From Streptomyces glaucescens (GTDB lineage Bacteria; Actinomycetota; Actinomycetes; Streptomycetales; Streptomycetaceae), in NCBI RefSeq assembly GCF_000761215.1, contig NZ_CP009438.1:3086001-3150000 (forward strand): a stretch of DNA of 64,000 nt, read 5' to 3'. This document shows positions 27,858-37,000 of this stretch, piece by piece. Position numbers and translations under genes: made by a program. A model generated the notes under the pieces. That model worked only from the letters and a program-made list of their open reading frames with translations. It ran no database searches and was not told the origin of the DNA. Each line of letters opens with the position of its first letter. The first letter of the stretch is position 1.

Positions 27858-28003
27858 TATGAACGCTGCACGAACACCGTCCGAACGCCGTCCCGTCGCC
27901 ACGTGAACACCGTCCGGCCACCGCCCGAACACCACCGTCCCGGCCGCGGGCGGACACCGGGCCCCGGCCCTGCCCCCCGACTCCCCGACCGAAAGCAGCG
28001 GAT

Positions 28004-28942
28004 GTGAGCCAGGTCCTCGACACACCGCCCCCGACGACACCCCGGACCACCACCCCGGCCGATGCCGGTCTCGCCGATCCCGCGGCCCTCGCCGCCCGCC
28101 ACGGCCTCACGGTCAGCGGCGCCCGCCCCTCCCTGCCGGGCTACGTCCGGCAGCTGTGGGCACGCCGCCACTTCATCGCCGCGTTCGCCACGGCGAAGCT
28201 CACCGCCCAGTACAGCCAGGCGAAGCTGGGCCAGGTCTGGCAGGTGATGACCCCGCTGCTGAACGCGGCGGTCTACTACCTGATCTTCGGCGTGCTGCTG
28301 CAGACCAAGAAGGGCGTGCCGGACTACGTCCCGTTCCTGGTCACCGGCGTGTTCATCTGGACCTTCACGCAGAGCAGCCTGCTGGCCGGCACCCGGGCCG
28401 TCTCCGGCAACCTCGGCCTGGTCCGCGCCCTGCACTTCCCGCGGGCCGCGCTGCCGATCTCGTTCTGCCTCCAGCAGCTCCAGCAGCTGATGTTCTCGAT
28501 GGCGGCGCTGGTCGCCATCCTGCTGGCGTTCGGCGTACCGCCCGCCCCGTCCTGGGCGCTGGCGATCCCGGCGCTGGTGCTCCAGTTCGTGTTCAACGCG
28601 GGCGTGTCGATGGCGCTGGCCCGGTTCGGCGCGAAGACCCCGGACATCGCGCAGCTCATGCCGTTCGTGCTGCGCACCTGGATGTACGTCTCGGGTGTGA
28701 TGTGGAGCATCGAGCACGTCCTCAGCACCCACACCGACCTGCCGTCCTGGGTGGCCCCCGTCCTGCAGGCCAACCCGGCCGCCGTCTACATCGACCTGAT
28801 GCGCTTCGCGCTCATCGACAGCTTCGACGCGAGCCGGCTGCCGTCCCACGTGTGGCTGCTCGCGACGGGCTGGGCGCTGCTCGCCGGCGTCGGCGGCTTC
28901 ATCTACTTCTGGAAGGCTGAGGAGACCTACGGCCGTGGCTGA
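28004..28942 (+). CDS. ABC-2 type polysaccharide/teichoic acid exporter permease (TagG type)
   Basis: Membrane subunit of 312 residues with six predicted helices and a cytoplasmic N-terminus of about 65 residues. Motifs such as KLGQVWQVMTPLLNAAVYYLIFG are typical of the TagG/RfbA/Wzm family, which exports lipid-linked wall polymers. The GTG start at 28004 has only a weak ribosome-binding site. It overlaps the ATPase gene by 8 bases. Position within a TagF-like cluster supports a role in exporting the polymer those enzymes make. Confidence 0.9.
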   Translation: MSQVLDTPPPTTPRTTTPADAGLADPAALAARHGLTVSGARPSLPGYVRQLWARRHFIAAFATAKLTAQYSQAKLGQVWQVMTPLLNAAVYYLIFGVLLQTKKGVPDYVPFLVTGVFIWTFTQSSLLAGTRAVSGNLGLVRALHFPRAALPISFCLQQLQQLMFSMAALVAILLAFGVPPAPSWALAIPALVLQFVFNAGVSMALARFGAKTPDIAQLMPFVLRTWMYVSGVMWSIEHVLSTHTDLPSWVAPVLQANPAAVYIDLMRFALIDSFDASRLPSHVWLLATGWALLAGVGGFIYFWKAEETYGRG

Positions 28943-29906
28943 GCACACCCCCGAAGAGGTTCCCGAGAAGATCCCCACGGTCATCGCCGACCGCGTGGAC
29001 ATCGTCTACCGCGTCAACGGCACCGGCGCGGGGCGGGGCTCGGCGACCGCCGCGCTCAACCGCATCCTGCGCCGCAAGCACACGGAGAGGGCGTCCGGCG
29101 TGCGCCGGGTGCACGCGGTGCGGGGGGTGTCGTTCGTGGCGTACAAGGGTGAGGCGATCGGCCTGATCGGCACCAACGGCTCCGGCAAGTCGACCCTGCT
29201 GAAGGCGGTCGCGGGACTCCTGCCGGTGGAGAACGGCCGGATCTACACGGGCGGCCAGCCCTCCCTCCTCGGCGTCAACGCCGCCCTGATGAACGACCTG
29301 ACCGGCGAGCGCAACGTCCATCTCGGCGGGCTGGCGATGGGCATGTCGCGCGAGCAGATCAGGGAGCGGTACCAGGAGATCGTCGACTTCTCCGGCATCA
29401 ACGAGAAGGGCGACTTCATCACCCTGCCGATGCGCACCTACTCCTCCGGCATGGCCGCCCGGCTGCGCTTCTCCATCGCCGCGGCCAAGGACCACGACGT
29501 GCTGCTCATCGACGAGGCGCTGGCCACCGGCGACCGCTCCTTCCAGAAGCGCTCCGAGGCCCGCATCCGCGAACTGCGCCGGCAGGCGGGCACGGTGTTC
29601 CTGGTCAGCCACAACAACAAGTCCATCCGCGACACCTGCGAGCGGGTGCTGTGGCTGGAGCGGGGCGAACTGCGGCTGGACGGGCCGACGGAGGAGGTCA
29701 TGAAGGAGTACGAGGCCTTCACCGGCGAGAAGACCGCCAAGCCGAGGCCCAAGCCGAAGCCCCGGCCGGCGGCCGCCGCCCCGAAGCCGCCCGCCGGCCC
29801 GAAGCCGCCCGCCGGCCCGGAGCCGCAACCGGAGCCGCCCGCGGTCTCGCGCGAGGTGCAGCCCGCCACCGCGCCCGAGGGCGGCAGGGCCCCCGCCGCC
29901 TCCTGA
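28935..29906 (+). CDS. Polysaccharide/teichoic acid exporter ATPase (TagH type)
   Basis: ATP-binding subunit of 323 residues. The Walker A is GTNGSGKST, the signature is YSSGMAARLRFS and the Walker B is VLLIDEAL. The aromatic-rich N-terminal part before the Walker A and the TNGSGKSTLLK context are typical of TagH/Wzt ATPases. The C-terminal tail of about 65 residues is a Pro/Lys/Ala-rich low-complexity extension with no Wzt-type polymer-binding domain. GTG start, 8-base overlap with the permease gene. Confidence 0.92.
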   Translation: MAEHTPEEVPEKIPTVIADRVDIVYRVNGTGAGRGSATAALNRILRRKHTERASGVRRVHAVRGVSFVAYKGEAIGLIGTNGSGKSTLLKAVAGLLPVENGRIYTGGQPSLLGVNAALMNDLTGERNVHLGGLAMGMSREQIRERYQEIVDFSGINEKGDFITLPMRTYSSGMAARLRFSIAAAKDHDVLLIDEALATGDRSFQKRSEARIRELRRQAGTVFLVSHNNKSIRDTCERVLWLERGELRLDGPTEEVMKEYEAFTGEKTAKPRPKPKPRPAAAAPKPPAGPKPPAGPEPQPEPPAVSREVQPATAPEGGRAPAAS

Positions 29907-30029
29907 GTGTCCTCCGGGCGGCCGCTGCCCGACCGGCGCAATCCGGTTATCCCTTTCATCCGATTGATGCCACGATGACCGAATAGGCCATGCCGGGTGA
30001 GGCACCCGCACCTGTGAAGGGAGTCCGCC

Positions 30030-32231
30030 GTGCCACCGCAGCTCAGCGTCGTCGTCCACGGCCCGAACACCCAGGGCCGGCTGACCGCTCTCCTCGGCTC
30101 CCTGGGCGCCGCCCCGGCCCCGGGCATCGAGGTGATCGTGGCCGCGGTCGGCGACTGGGCCCGCGAGACGGCCCGCGAACACGCCCCGGGGGCGGTGCTG
30201 CTGCCGCTGCCGGACGGGACGCGGGACGCCGCGGCCCGGGCGGCGGGCGCGGCCCGGGCCTCCGGCCGGTGGCTGCACTTCGTCCACGCCAAGGACGGTC
30301 TTCCCGCCGGCGCCCCCGCCCTGCTGGCCGCCCGCGCCGCCGAACTCCCCGACACCGTGGACGTCCTGCTCTTCGACCACGTCCGCACCACCTGGCAGAC
30401 CTCCGGCGCCCCGTCGTACGACGGCCGCCTGCTGGCCCGCGCGGGCCGCGCCGAGACCGCCCTCGACGACCTGCCCGCCCTGCTGCGGCTCACCCCGGTG
30501 CTCGGCAACCGCCTGATACGGGCCGAGCACTGGCGGGCCCACGCGGACGCCCTCGGCACCGACGACGAGGCGTACGCCGCGCACACCGCGCTGCTCACCG
30601 CCGCGCGGATCGCCTGCTTCAACCACCCCGGCTTCGAACACCGCGAACTGCGCCCGGAGAGCGTCGCGCCGCGCACGCTGGAGGACCACCTCGCCGTCCT
30701 GGACCGTTACGAGACCCTGCTGGAGGAGACCCGCACCCGCACGGCGCCCCACGCGGTGCTGTACCACCTGATGGTCCGCGACAGCCTGCGCACCTTCGTC
30801 CGCGCGGGCATGCCGGAGCGGGACGCCCGCGCCTTCTTCCACCGCGCCTCCGAGGCGGCCCGCCGGTGGCGCCCCGAGGGCCTGCGCCACCCGGCCGGTC
30901 CCGAGGGCCTGCGCCGCACCCTCCTCGAGGAGGACGCCTACGCCCGCTACCGCGCCCTGCAGAACGCCAACCACGCCCGCCGCGCGGCCAGAGCGGCGCT
31001 CCGCACGGGCAGGCGGCAGCTGCGCACCCGGACCCGCGCCGTGCAGTACCGCAGGGCGCTCGCCCGCCCGGTCGATCCCGCCCTCGCCGTGTTCTCGGCG
31101 TACTGGAACCGCGGCGTCGCCTGCAACCCCGCCGCGATCGCCGCCAAGCTCGCCGAACTGGCCCCGCAGGTCCACCCGGTGTGGGTGGTCGCCGCCGACC
31201 GCGTGGGCCTGCTGCCGCCCGGCACGGACCACGTGGTGCCCGGCAGCCGCCGCTACTGGGAGGTGCTGGGCCGCGCCAAGTTCCTGGTCAACAACGTCAA
31301 CTTCGCCGACGCGGTGGTCAAGCGCCCGGACGCGGTGCACGTCCAGACCCACCACGGCACCCCGCTCAAGCGCATGGGCCTCGACCAGATGCGCTACCCG
31401 GCCGCCGCGAAGGGCCTGGACTTCGCGGCCCTGCTGGCCCGGGTCGACAAGTGGGACTACAGCGTCTCCGCCAACAGCCACACCACCCGCATGTGGGAGC
31501 GTGCCTACCCGGCCCGGTACGTCCCCCTCGACCACGGCTATCCGCGCAACGACGTCTACTACACCGCCACCGCCGCCGACATCGCCGCGATCCGCGCCCG
31601 CCTCGGCATCGCCCCCAGCCGCCGCGCCCTTCTCTACGCCCCCACCCACCGCGACTACGAGGCCGGCTGGACCCCGCGCCTGGACCTCGCCACGCTCGCC
31701 GGGCGGCTCGGCGAGGACACGGTGCTGCTGGTGCGCGCCCACTACTTCCACGCCGGCACCTCGACCGCGCTCACCGGCCTGCGCCGCGCGGGCCGTGTCC
31801 TCGACGTCTCCGCCTACGAGCCCGTCGAGGAACTGTGCCTGGCCGCCGACGCGCTGATCACCGACTACTCGTCGATCATGTTCGACTACGCCAACCTGGA
31901 CCGCCCGATCGTCATCCACGCCGACGACTGGGAGACGTACGTCGCGACCCGCGGGGTCTACTTCGACCTGCTGGCCGAGGCCCCCGGCCCGGTGGCCCGC
32001 ACCCAGGGCGAACTGACCGACCTCCTCACCTCGGACGCCTGGCGCGACGACGGGGCGGCCAAGGCCCGCTCGGTCTTCCGGCGCCGGTTCTGCGAGTACG
32101 ACGACGGCCGCGCCGCCGAACGCGTCGTACGCCGGGTCTTCCTCGGCGAGCCCGAGGAGGCACTGCCCCCGATCCTCCCCGTCGACGAGCGCACCCCCGC
32201 GCCCACCCCGCAGGAGGCGACCGCGTCATGA
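30030..32231 (+). CDS. TagF-like glycerophosphotransferase with degenerate N-terminal GT domain
   Basis: Fourth two-domain paralogue, 733 residues, GTG start with GGGAG upstream. The TagF-like half is complete: HGTPLK with His442, YAPTHRDY, RAHYF and TDYSSIMFDYANLDRPI. The N-terminal 250 residues keep the fold's spacing but have lost all GT2 active-site motifs: VDDRSPD is VAAVGDW, the ARN motif is gone, DSDD is replaced around His86 by HAKDG, and YEDTPW by GTDDEA. I infer an active polyol-phosphate transferase carrying a dead glycosyltransferase domain. It overlaps the next GT2 gene by 4 bases. Confidence 0.85.
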   Translation: MPPQLSVVVHGPNTQGRLTALLGSLGAAPAPGIEVIVAAVGDWARETAREHAPGAVLLPLPDGTRDAAARAAGAARASGRWLHFVHAKDGLPAGAPALLAARAAELPDTVDVLLFDHVRTTWQTSGAPSYDGRLLARAGRAETALDDLPALLRLTPVLGNRLIRAEHWRAHADALGTDDEAYAAHTALLTAARIACFNHPGFEHRELRPESVAPRTLEDHLAVLDRYETLLEETRTRTAPHAVLYHLMVRDSLRTFVRAGMPERDARAFFHRASEAARRWRPEGLRHPAGPEGLRRTLLEEDAYARYRALQNANHARRAARAALRTGRRQLRTRTRAVQYRRALARPVDPALAVFSAYWNRGVACNPAAIAAKLAELAPQVHPVWVVAADRVGLLPPGTDHVVPGSRRYWEVLGRAKFLVNNVNFADAVVKRPDAVHVQTHHGTPLKRMGLDQMRYPAAAKGLDFAALLARVDKWDYSVSANSHTTRMWERAYPARYVPLDHGYPRNDVYYTATAADIAAIRARLGIAPSRRALLYAPTHRDYEAGWTPRLDLATLAGRLGEDTVLLVRAHYFHAGTSTALTGLRRAGRVLDVSAYEPVEELCLAADALITDYSSIMFDYANLDRPIVIHADDWETYVATRGVYFDLLAEAPGPVARTQGELTDLLTSDAWRDDGAAKARSVFRRRFCEYDDGRAAERVVRRVFLGEPEEALPPILPVDERTPAPTPQEATAS

Positions 32232-33946
32232 GTCCGGAAGCCCGGGACGTCCCCGAGTCCCCGAGGGCGGGGCAGGCCCCCGAATCACCCGACGTCACGG
32301 TCGTGGTGATCGTCTACAACGACGCGGCACGGCTGCCCCGCGCGGTGGCCTCGGTGCGCCGCCAGACCCACGCGAACATCGAGATCGTCATCAGCGACGA
32401 CCACTCCACGGACGCCACCCCGCAGGTGGCCCGGCGGCTGGCCGCGCAGGACCCGCGCATCCTGCACCTGCGCCTGGACCGGAACAGCGGCGGGTGCAGC
32501 GTGCCGCGCAACCGGGCGCTGGAGATCGCCCGCGCACCGTACGTGATGTTCCTGGACAGCGACGACGAACTGCCGCCGGACGCGGTCGAGATCCTGCTCG
32601 CCGCGCACCGGGAGCAGGACGTCGACTTCGTGATGGGCGCGGTGGAGCGGATCCGCGCGGACACCGGAAACCGCGGGCGCTGGATGCCGCACCTGGTGTC
32701 CGAGCGCCGTACCGTGCACGGCATCGACGCCGAACCGCGGCTGTTCTTCGAGCACCTGGCGACCAGCAAGATGTACGCCCGCGCCTTCCTCGACCGCCAC
32801 GGTCTGCGCTTCCCCGAGGGCATCCACTACGAGGACCAGCTGTTCAGCGCGCAGGCCTACTGCCTGGCCCGCGCCTTCACGGTCGTCCCGGAGCCGGTCT
32901 ACCGCTGGTACATCGCCCCGCACGCGTCCGCCGACACCGCCTCCATCTCCAACCAGCGGCACAAGCTCGGCAACGTCCGCGACCGGGTGCACGTCCAGCG
33001 GCTGGTCGACGACTTCCTGACCGGGAGCGGGCACGGCGGGCTGCGCGAGGAGAAGGACTACAAGTTCCTCAAGCACGACTTCCGGATGTACGCCGGCGAC
33101 CTGCCGGGCCGCGACGAGGAGTGGCTGGCGGAGTTCGCCGCGATCGTCAGCCCGTACCTCGAGACGCTCACGCCCGGCGCGTACGCCCGTCTCCCGCGCG
33201 CCGAGCGCGTGGTGCTCCAGCTGGTGCGCGAGCGACGGCTGGCGGAGGCACGGCTCGCGGCCCGCGGCCTGGGACACGGCGTCGGCCCGCGCGCGGTGGT
33301 CACGGACGAGGACGGCCGCACGTACTGGGGGGACCGCGTCCCGGACACCGCGTGGGGGCGCCGCGAGCTCGACCTGTCCGAACTCGCCCCGGACACCTGC
33401 CCCTTCCCGTACGCCCTGCTCCGCCACGAGGTCACCGAGATCGCGCCCGGCCCCGGTGCCTCGGTGGACCTGGCGATCCGCACCTACGACCCCGCGCTGC
33501 GCCTCCCCGTCGGCCCGCAGGCCGCGACCCTGCTGCTCTCCCCCGGCCGCCGGCGCATGACCGTGCCGTTCCGGCTGTCCCCGGTGCGTCCCGGCGTCTA
33601 CGAGGGCCACGTCCACGTGGACCTGGCCGCCGCCTCCCTTCCGCTGCACGGCTTCGACGGCGCCCGCCACCCGGTGCTGAGCCTGACGCACCAGGGGAGG
33701 CACCACCGGGGTGTCCTGCTGGCTCCCGAGACGGCGTTCCGGCCGCTGACCGCCCGCGTCGACTACCACTCCGGGGCCGCCCCGCACCAGGTCACCGTCG
33801 AACCGGAGGAGCGCGGCACGGGCCGCCTCCAGGTCCGCTGGCGCCCCACGGGGGTGACCGCGCGGGTGGTGCGCCCGGTGGTACGGCGCATGGCCCGGCC
33901 GCGGGTGCGCCGGGCGGCGCGCCTGCTGGCGAGCGCGCTGCGCTGA
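32228..33946 (+). CDS. GT2 glycosyltransferase with C-terminal beta-rich domain
   Basis: A 572-residue enzyme with a complete GT2 domain after a 22-residue leader: SDDHSTD, PRNRA, DSDDELP and HYEDQLF. The middle is helical and the last 200 residues alternate hydrophobic and polar residues, as in the beta-rich C-terminal domains of teichoic-acid glycosyltransferases of the TarS kind; that comparison is from memory. The ATG sits in an ATGA overlap with the preceding TagF-like gene, so a phosphotransferase with a dead GT domain is coupled to a stand-alone active GT. A terminator follows. Confidence 0.85.
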   Translation: MSPEARDVPESPRAGQAPESPDVTVVVIVYNDAARLPRAVASVRRQTHANIEIVISDDHSTDATPQVARRLAAQDPRILHLRLDRNSGGCSVPRNRALEIARAPYVMFLDSDDELPPDAVEILLAAHREQDVDFVMGAVERIRADTGNRGRWMPHLVSERRTVHGIDAEPRLFFEHLATSKMYARAFLDRHGLRFPEGIHYEDQLFSAQAYCLARAFTVVPEPVYRWYIAPHASADTASISNQRHKLGNVRDRVHVQRLVDDFLTGSGHGGLREEKDYKFLKHDFRMYAGDLPGRDEEWLAEFAAIVSPYLETLTPGAYARLPRAERVVLQLVRERRLAEARLAARGLGHGVGPRAVVTDEDGRTYWGDRVPDTAWGRRELDLSELAPDTCPFPYALLRHEVTEIAPGPGASVDLAIRTYDPALRLPVGPQAATLLLSPGRRRMTVPFRLSPVRPGVYEGHVHVDLAAASLPLHGFDGARHPVLSLTHQGRHHRGVLLAPETAFRPLTARVDYHSGAAPHQVTVEPEERGTGRLQVRWRPTGVTARVVRPVVRRMARPRVRRAARLLASALR

Positions 33947-33965
33947 ACGCCGCCCCGCGACGGGA

Positions 33966-33995
33966 AGCGCCCCGGACCGTCCGGCCCGGGGCGCT
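33966..33995. terminator. Bidirectional terminator between the GT2 gene and gdh
   Basis: Ten-base arms (33966-33975 and 33986-33995) around a 10-base loop, placed between the ends of two convergent genes 64 bases apart. Confidence 0.8.
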
Positions 33996-34010
33996 CCCCG
34001 TCTCATCCGC

Positions 34011-37000
34011 CTACGAGTGGGACCGCAGCAGCGTGCGCATCGTCCGCATGGCCACCGACAGGTTGGCCAGGTCGAACGTCTCCGAGCTCTGGATCTCCTC
34101 CAGGGTCGAGCGGGCACGTCCGAGGATCGCCGCGTTCTTCTCCCGCCAGCCCTTGAACCGCTGCTCCGGCGTGGAGCTGCCGTCGCCCACCGCCAGCACG
34201 TCCGCAGTGAGGGCGGCGTGCGCGGCGAACAGGTCCTCGCGGATCGCCGCGCGGGCCATGGACTGCCAGCGGTCGGCGCGGGGCAGCTCGATGATCCGGT
34301 CCATCAGCTGGGTGATGCCGAGGCGGTCGGCGAGGTCGTAGTAGACCTCGGCGACGTCCAGCGGCTCCTTGCCCATGCGGTCGGCCACCGAGACGATGTC
34401 CAGCGTCGGGAACGCGGACGAGAACCCGGCCACCCGCGTGGCCAGCTCGTCCGGTACCCCGGCGCCGGTCAGCTCGTCGTAGATCTTCTGCCACCACTCC
34501 AGGTCCGCGCCGCGCACCAGCTTCGGCAGCTCGGCCCAGACCTGCTCCACGCGCTCCGCGAAGAAGGAGACGGTCTCGGCGAGCTGGAGCGGCTGCGGCC
34601 GGTTGTTGAGCAGCCAGCGCGTGCCGCGCTCCACCAGCCGGCGCGAGTGCAGCCGGATCCGGGTCTGCACCTCCGCCTCCACCTTGTTGTCCAGGGCCTC
34701 GACCGCGTCCCACACCGGCGCCGAGCGGAAGATCGCGCGGGCCGCCGTCTGCGCCCGGACGATCTCCTCGAGCGACGCGCCGGTCTCCTCGCGCAGCCGG
34801 TGCAGGTACGTCGTGCCACCGGTGTTGACCGTGTCGTTGACCAGCACCGTCGTGGTGATCTCACGGCGCAGCGGGTGGCTGTCGATGCGCTCGCCGAACT
34901 GCTCGCGCAGCGGCGCCGGGAAGTACGCGTACAGCAGACCGCGCAGGTAGCCGTCGTCCGGCAGCGAGGTGTGCAGCAGCTCCTCGGCCACCGTGATCTT
35001 CGTGTACGCCAGCAGCACGGCCGTCTCCGGGCCGGTCAGGCCCTGGCCCTGGGCGAGCCGCTCGCGGATCTGGCGGTCGGTGGGCAGGAACTCCAGCGCC
35101 CGGTCGAGGTGGCCCTCGCGCACCAGGTGCTTCATGAAGCGCTGCTGGGCGTGGAGCATGTCCTTGGACTGGGCGAGCGCGTTGCCGATCGCGGTGTTCT
35201 GCGCGTAGTTGTTGCGCAGCACCAGCTTGCCGACCTCGTCGGTCATGTCGGCGAGCAGCCGGTTGCGCTGCTTGACGGTCATGTCGCCGTCCGCGACCAG
35301 GCCGTTGAGCAGGATCTTGATGTTCACCTCGTGGTCGGAGGTGTCCACGCCCGCGCTGTTGTCGATGGCGTCGGTGTTGATCCGGCCGCCGTGCAGCGCG
35401 AACTCGATCCGGCCGAGCTGGGTCAGGCCCAGGTTGCCGCCCTCGCCGACCACCTTGACCCGCAGGTCCCTGCCGTCGACGCGGATGGCGTCGTTGGCCT
35501 TGTCGCCGACGTCGGCGTGGGACTCGGTGGAGGCCTTGACGTAGGTGCCGATGCCGCCGTTCCACAGCAGGTCGACCGGCGCCTGGAGGATCGCCTTCAT
35601 CAGCTCGGCCGGGGTCAGCTTGGTGACCTTGCCCTCGATGCCGAGGGCCTCGCGGATGTGCGCGTTGACCGGGATCGCCTTGGCGGTGCGCGGGAAGACG
35701 CCGCCGCCCGCGGAGATCAGCTCGGTGTCGTAGTCGGCCCAGCTGGAGCGGGGCAGCTCGAACAGGCGGCGGCGCTCGGCGTAGGAGACGGCCGCGTCCG
35801 GGTTCGGGTCGACGAAGATGTGGCGGTGGTCGAAGGCGGCGACCAGGCGGATGTGCTCGCTGAGCAGCATGCCGTTGCCGAACACGTCACCGGACATGTC
35901 GCCGATGCCGACGACCGTGAAGTCCTCGCTCTGCGTGTCCGTGCCCATCTCGCGGAAGTGCCGCTTGACGGATTCCCAGGCACCGCGCGCGGTGATGCCC
36001 ATGCCCTTGTGGTCGTAACCGGCCGAGCCGCCGGAGGCGAAGGCGTCGCCGAGCCAGAAGCTGTACTTCTCGGCGACCTCGTTGGCGATGTCCGAGAAGG
36101 TCGCGGTGCCCTTGTCGGCGGCGACGACCAGGTAGGTGTCGTCCTCGTCGTGCCGGACGACGTCCGCCGGGGGCACGACCTCGCCGGCCACCATGTTGTC
36201 GGTGATGTCGAGCAGCGCCGAGATGAACGTCCTGTAGCTGGCGATGCCCTCCGCCATCCAGGCGTCGCGGTCGACGGCCGGGTCCGGCAGCTGCTTGGCG
36301 ACGAAGCCGCCCTTGGCGCCGACCGGCACGATGACGGTGTTCTTCACCATCTGCGCCTTGACCAGGCCGAGGATCTCGGTGCGGAAGTCCTCCCGCCGGT
36401 CCGACCAGCGCAGGCCGCCCCGCGCGACCTTGCCGAAGCGCAGGTGCACGCCCTCGACGCGCGGCGAGTACACCCAGATCTCGAACGCCGGGCGCGGCGC
36501 CGGCAGGTCCGGGATGGCCTGCGGGTCGAACTTCATCGACACGTAGTCGTGCGGGCGGCCGTCCGCGCCCTTCTGGAAGAAGTTGGTCCGCAGGGTCGCC
36601 TTGATGACGGTGAGGAAGGACCGCAGGATGCGGTCCTCGTCCAGGCTCGCCACCTGGTCGAGCGCCGCGTCCAGCTCCTCCAGCAGGGCGTCGACGATCT
36701 CGTGGCCGGCGCGCTGCCGCTCCGGCGACATCCGCGCCTCGAACAGGGAGACCAGCAGCCGGGTGGTGTGGACGTTGTCGCGGAGGGTGTCCTCCATGTA
36801 GTCCTGGCTGAAGGTCGAGCCCGCCTGGCGCAGGTACTTCGCGTACGCCCGCAGCACCATGGCCTGCCGCCAGGTCAGTCCGGCGGTCAGCACCAGCGCG
36901 TTGAAGCCGTCGTTCTCGGCCTGGCCGGTCCAGGTGGCGGCGAAGGCGTCCTGGAAGCGCTCACGGGCGTCGTCGCTGGTGTACGCGCCGTCCGTGGCTC

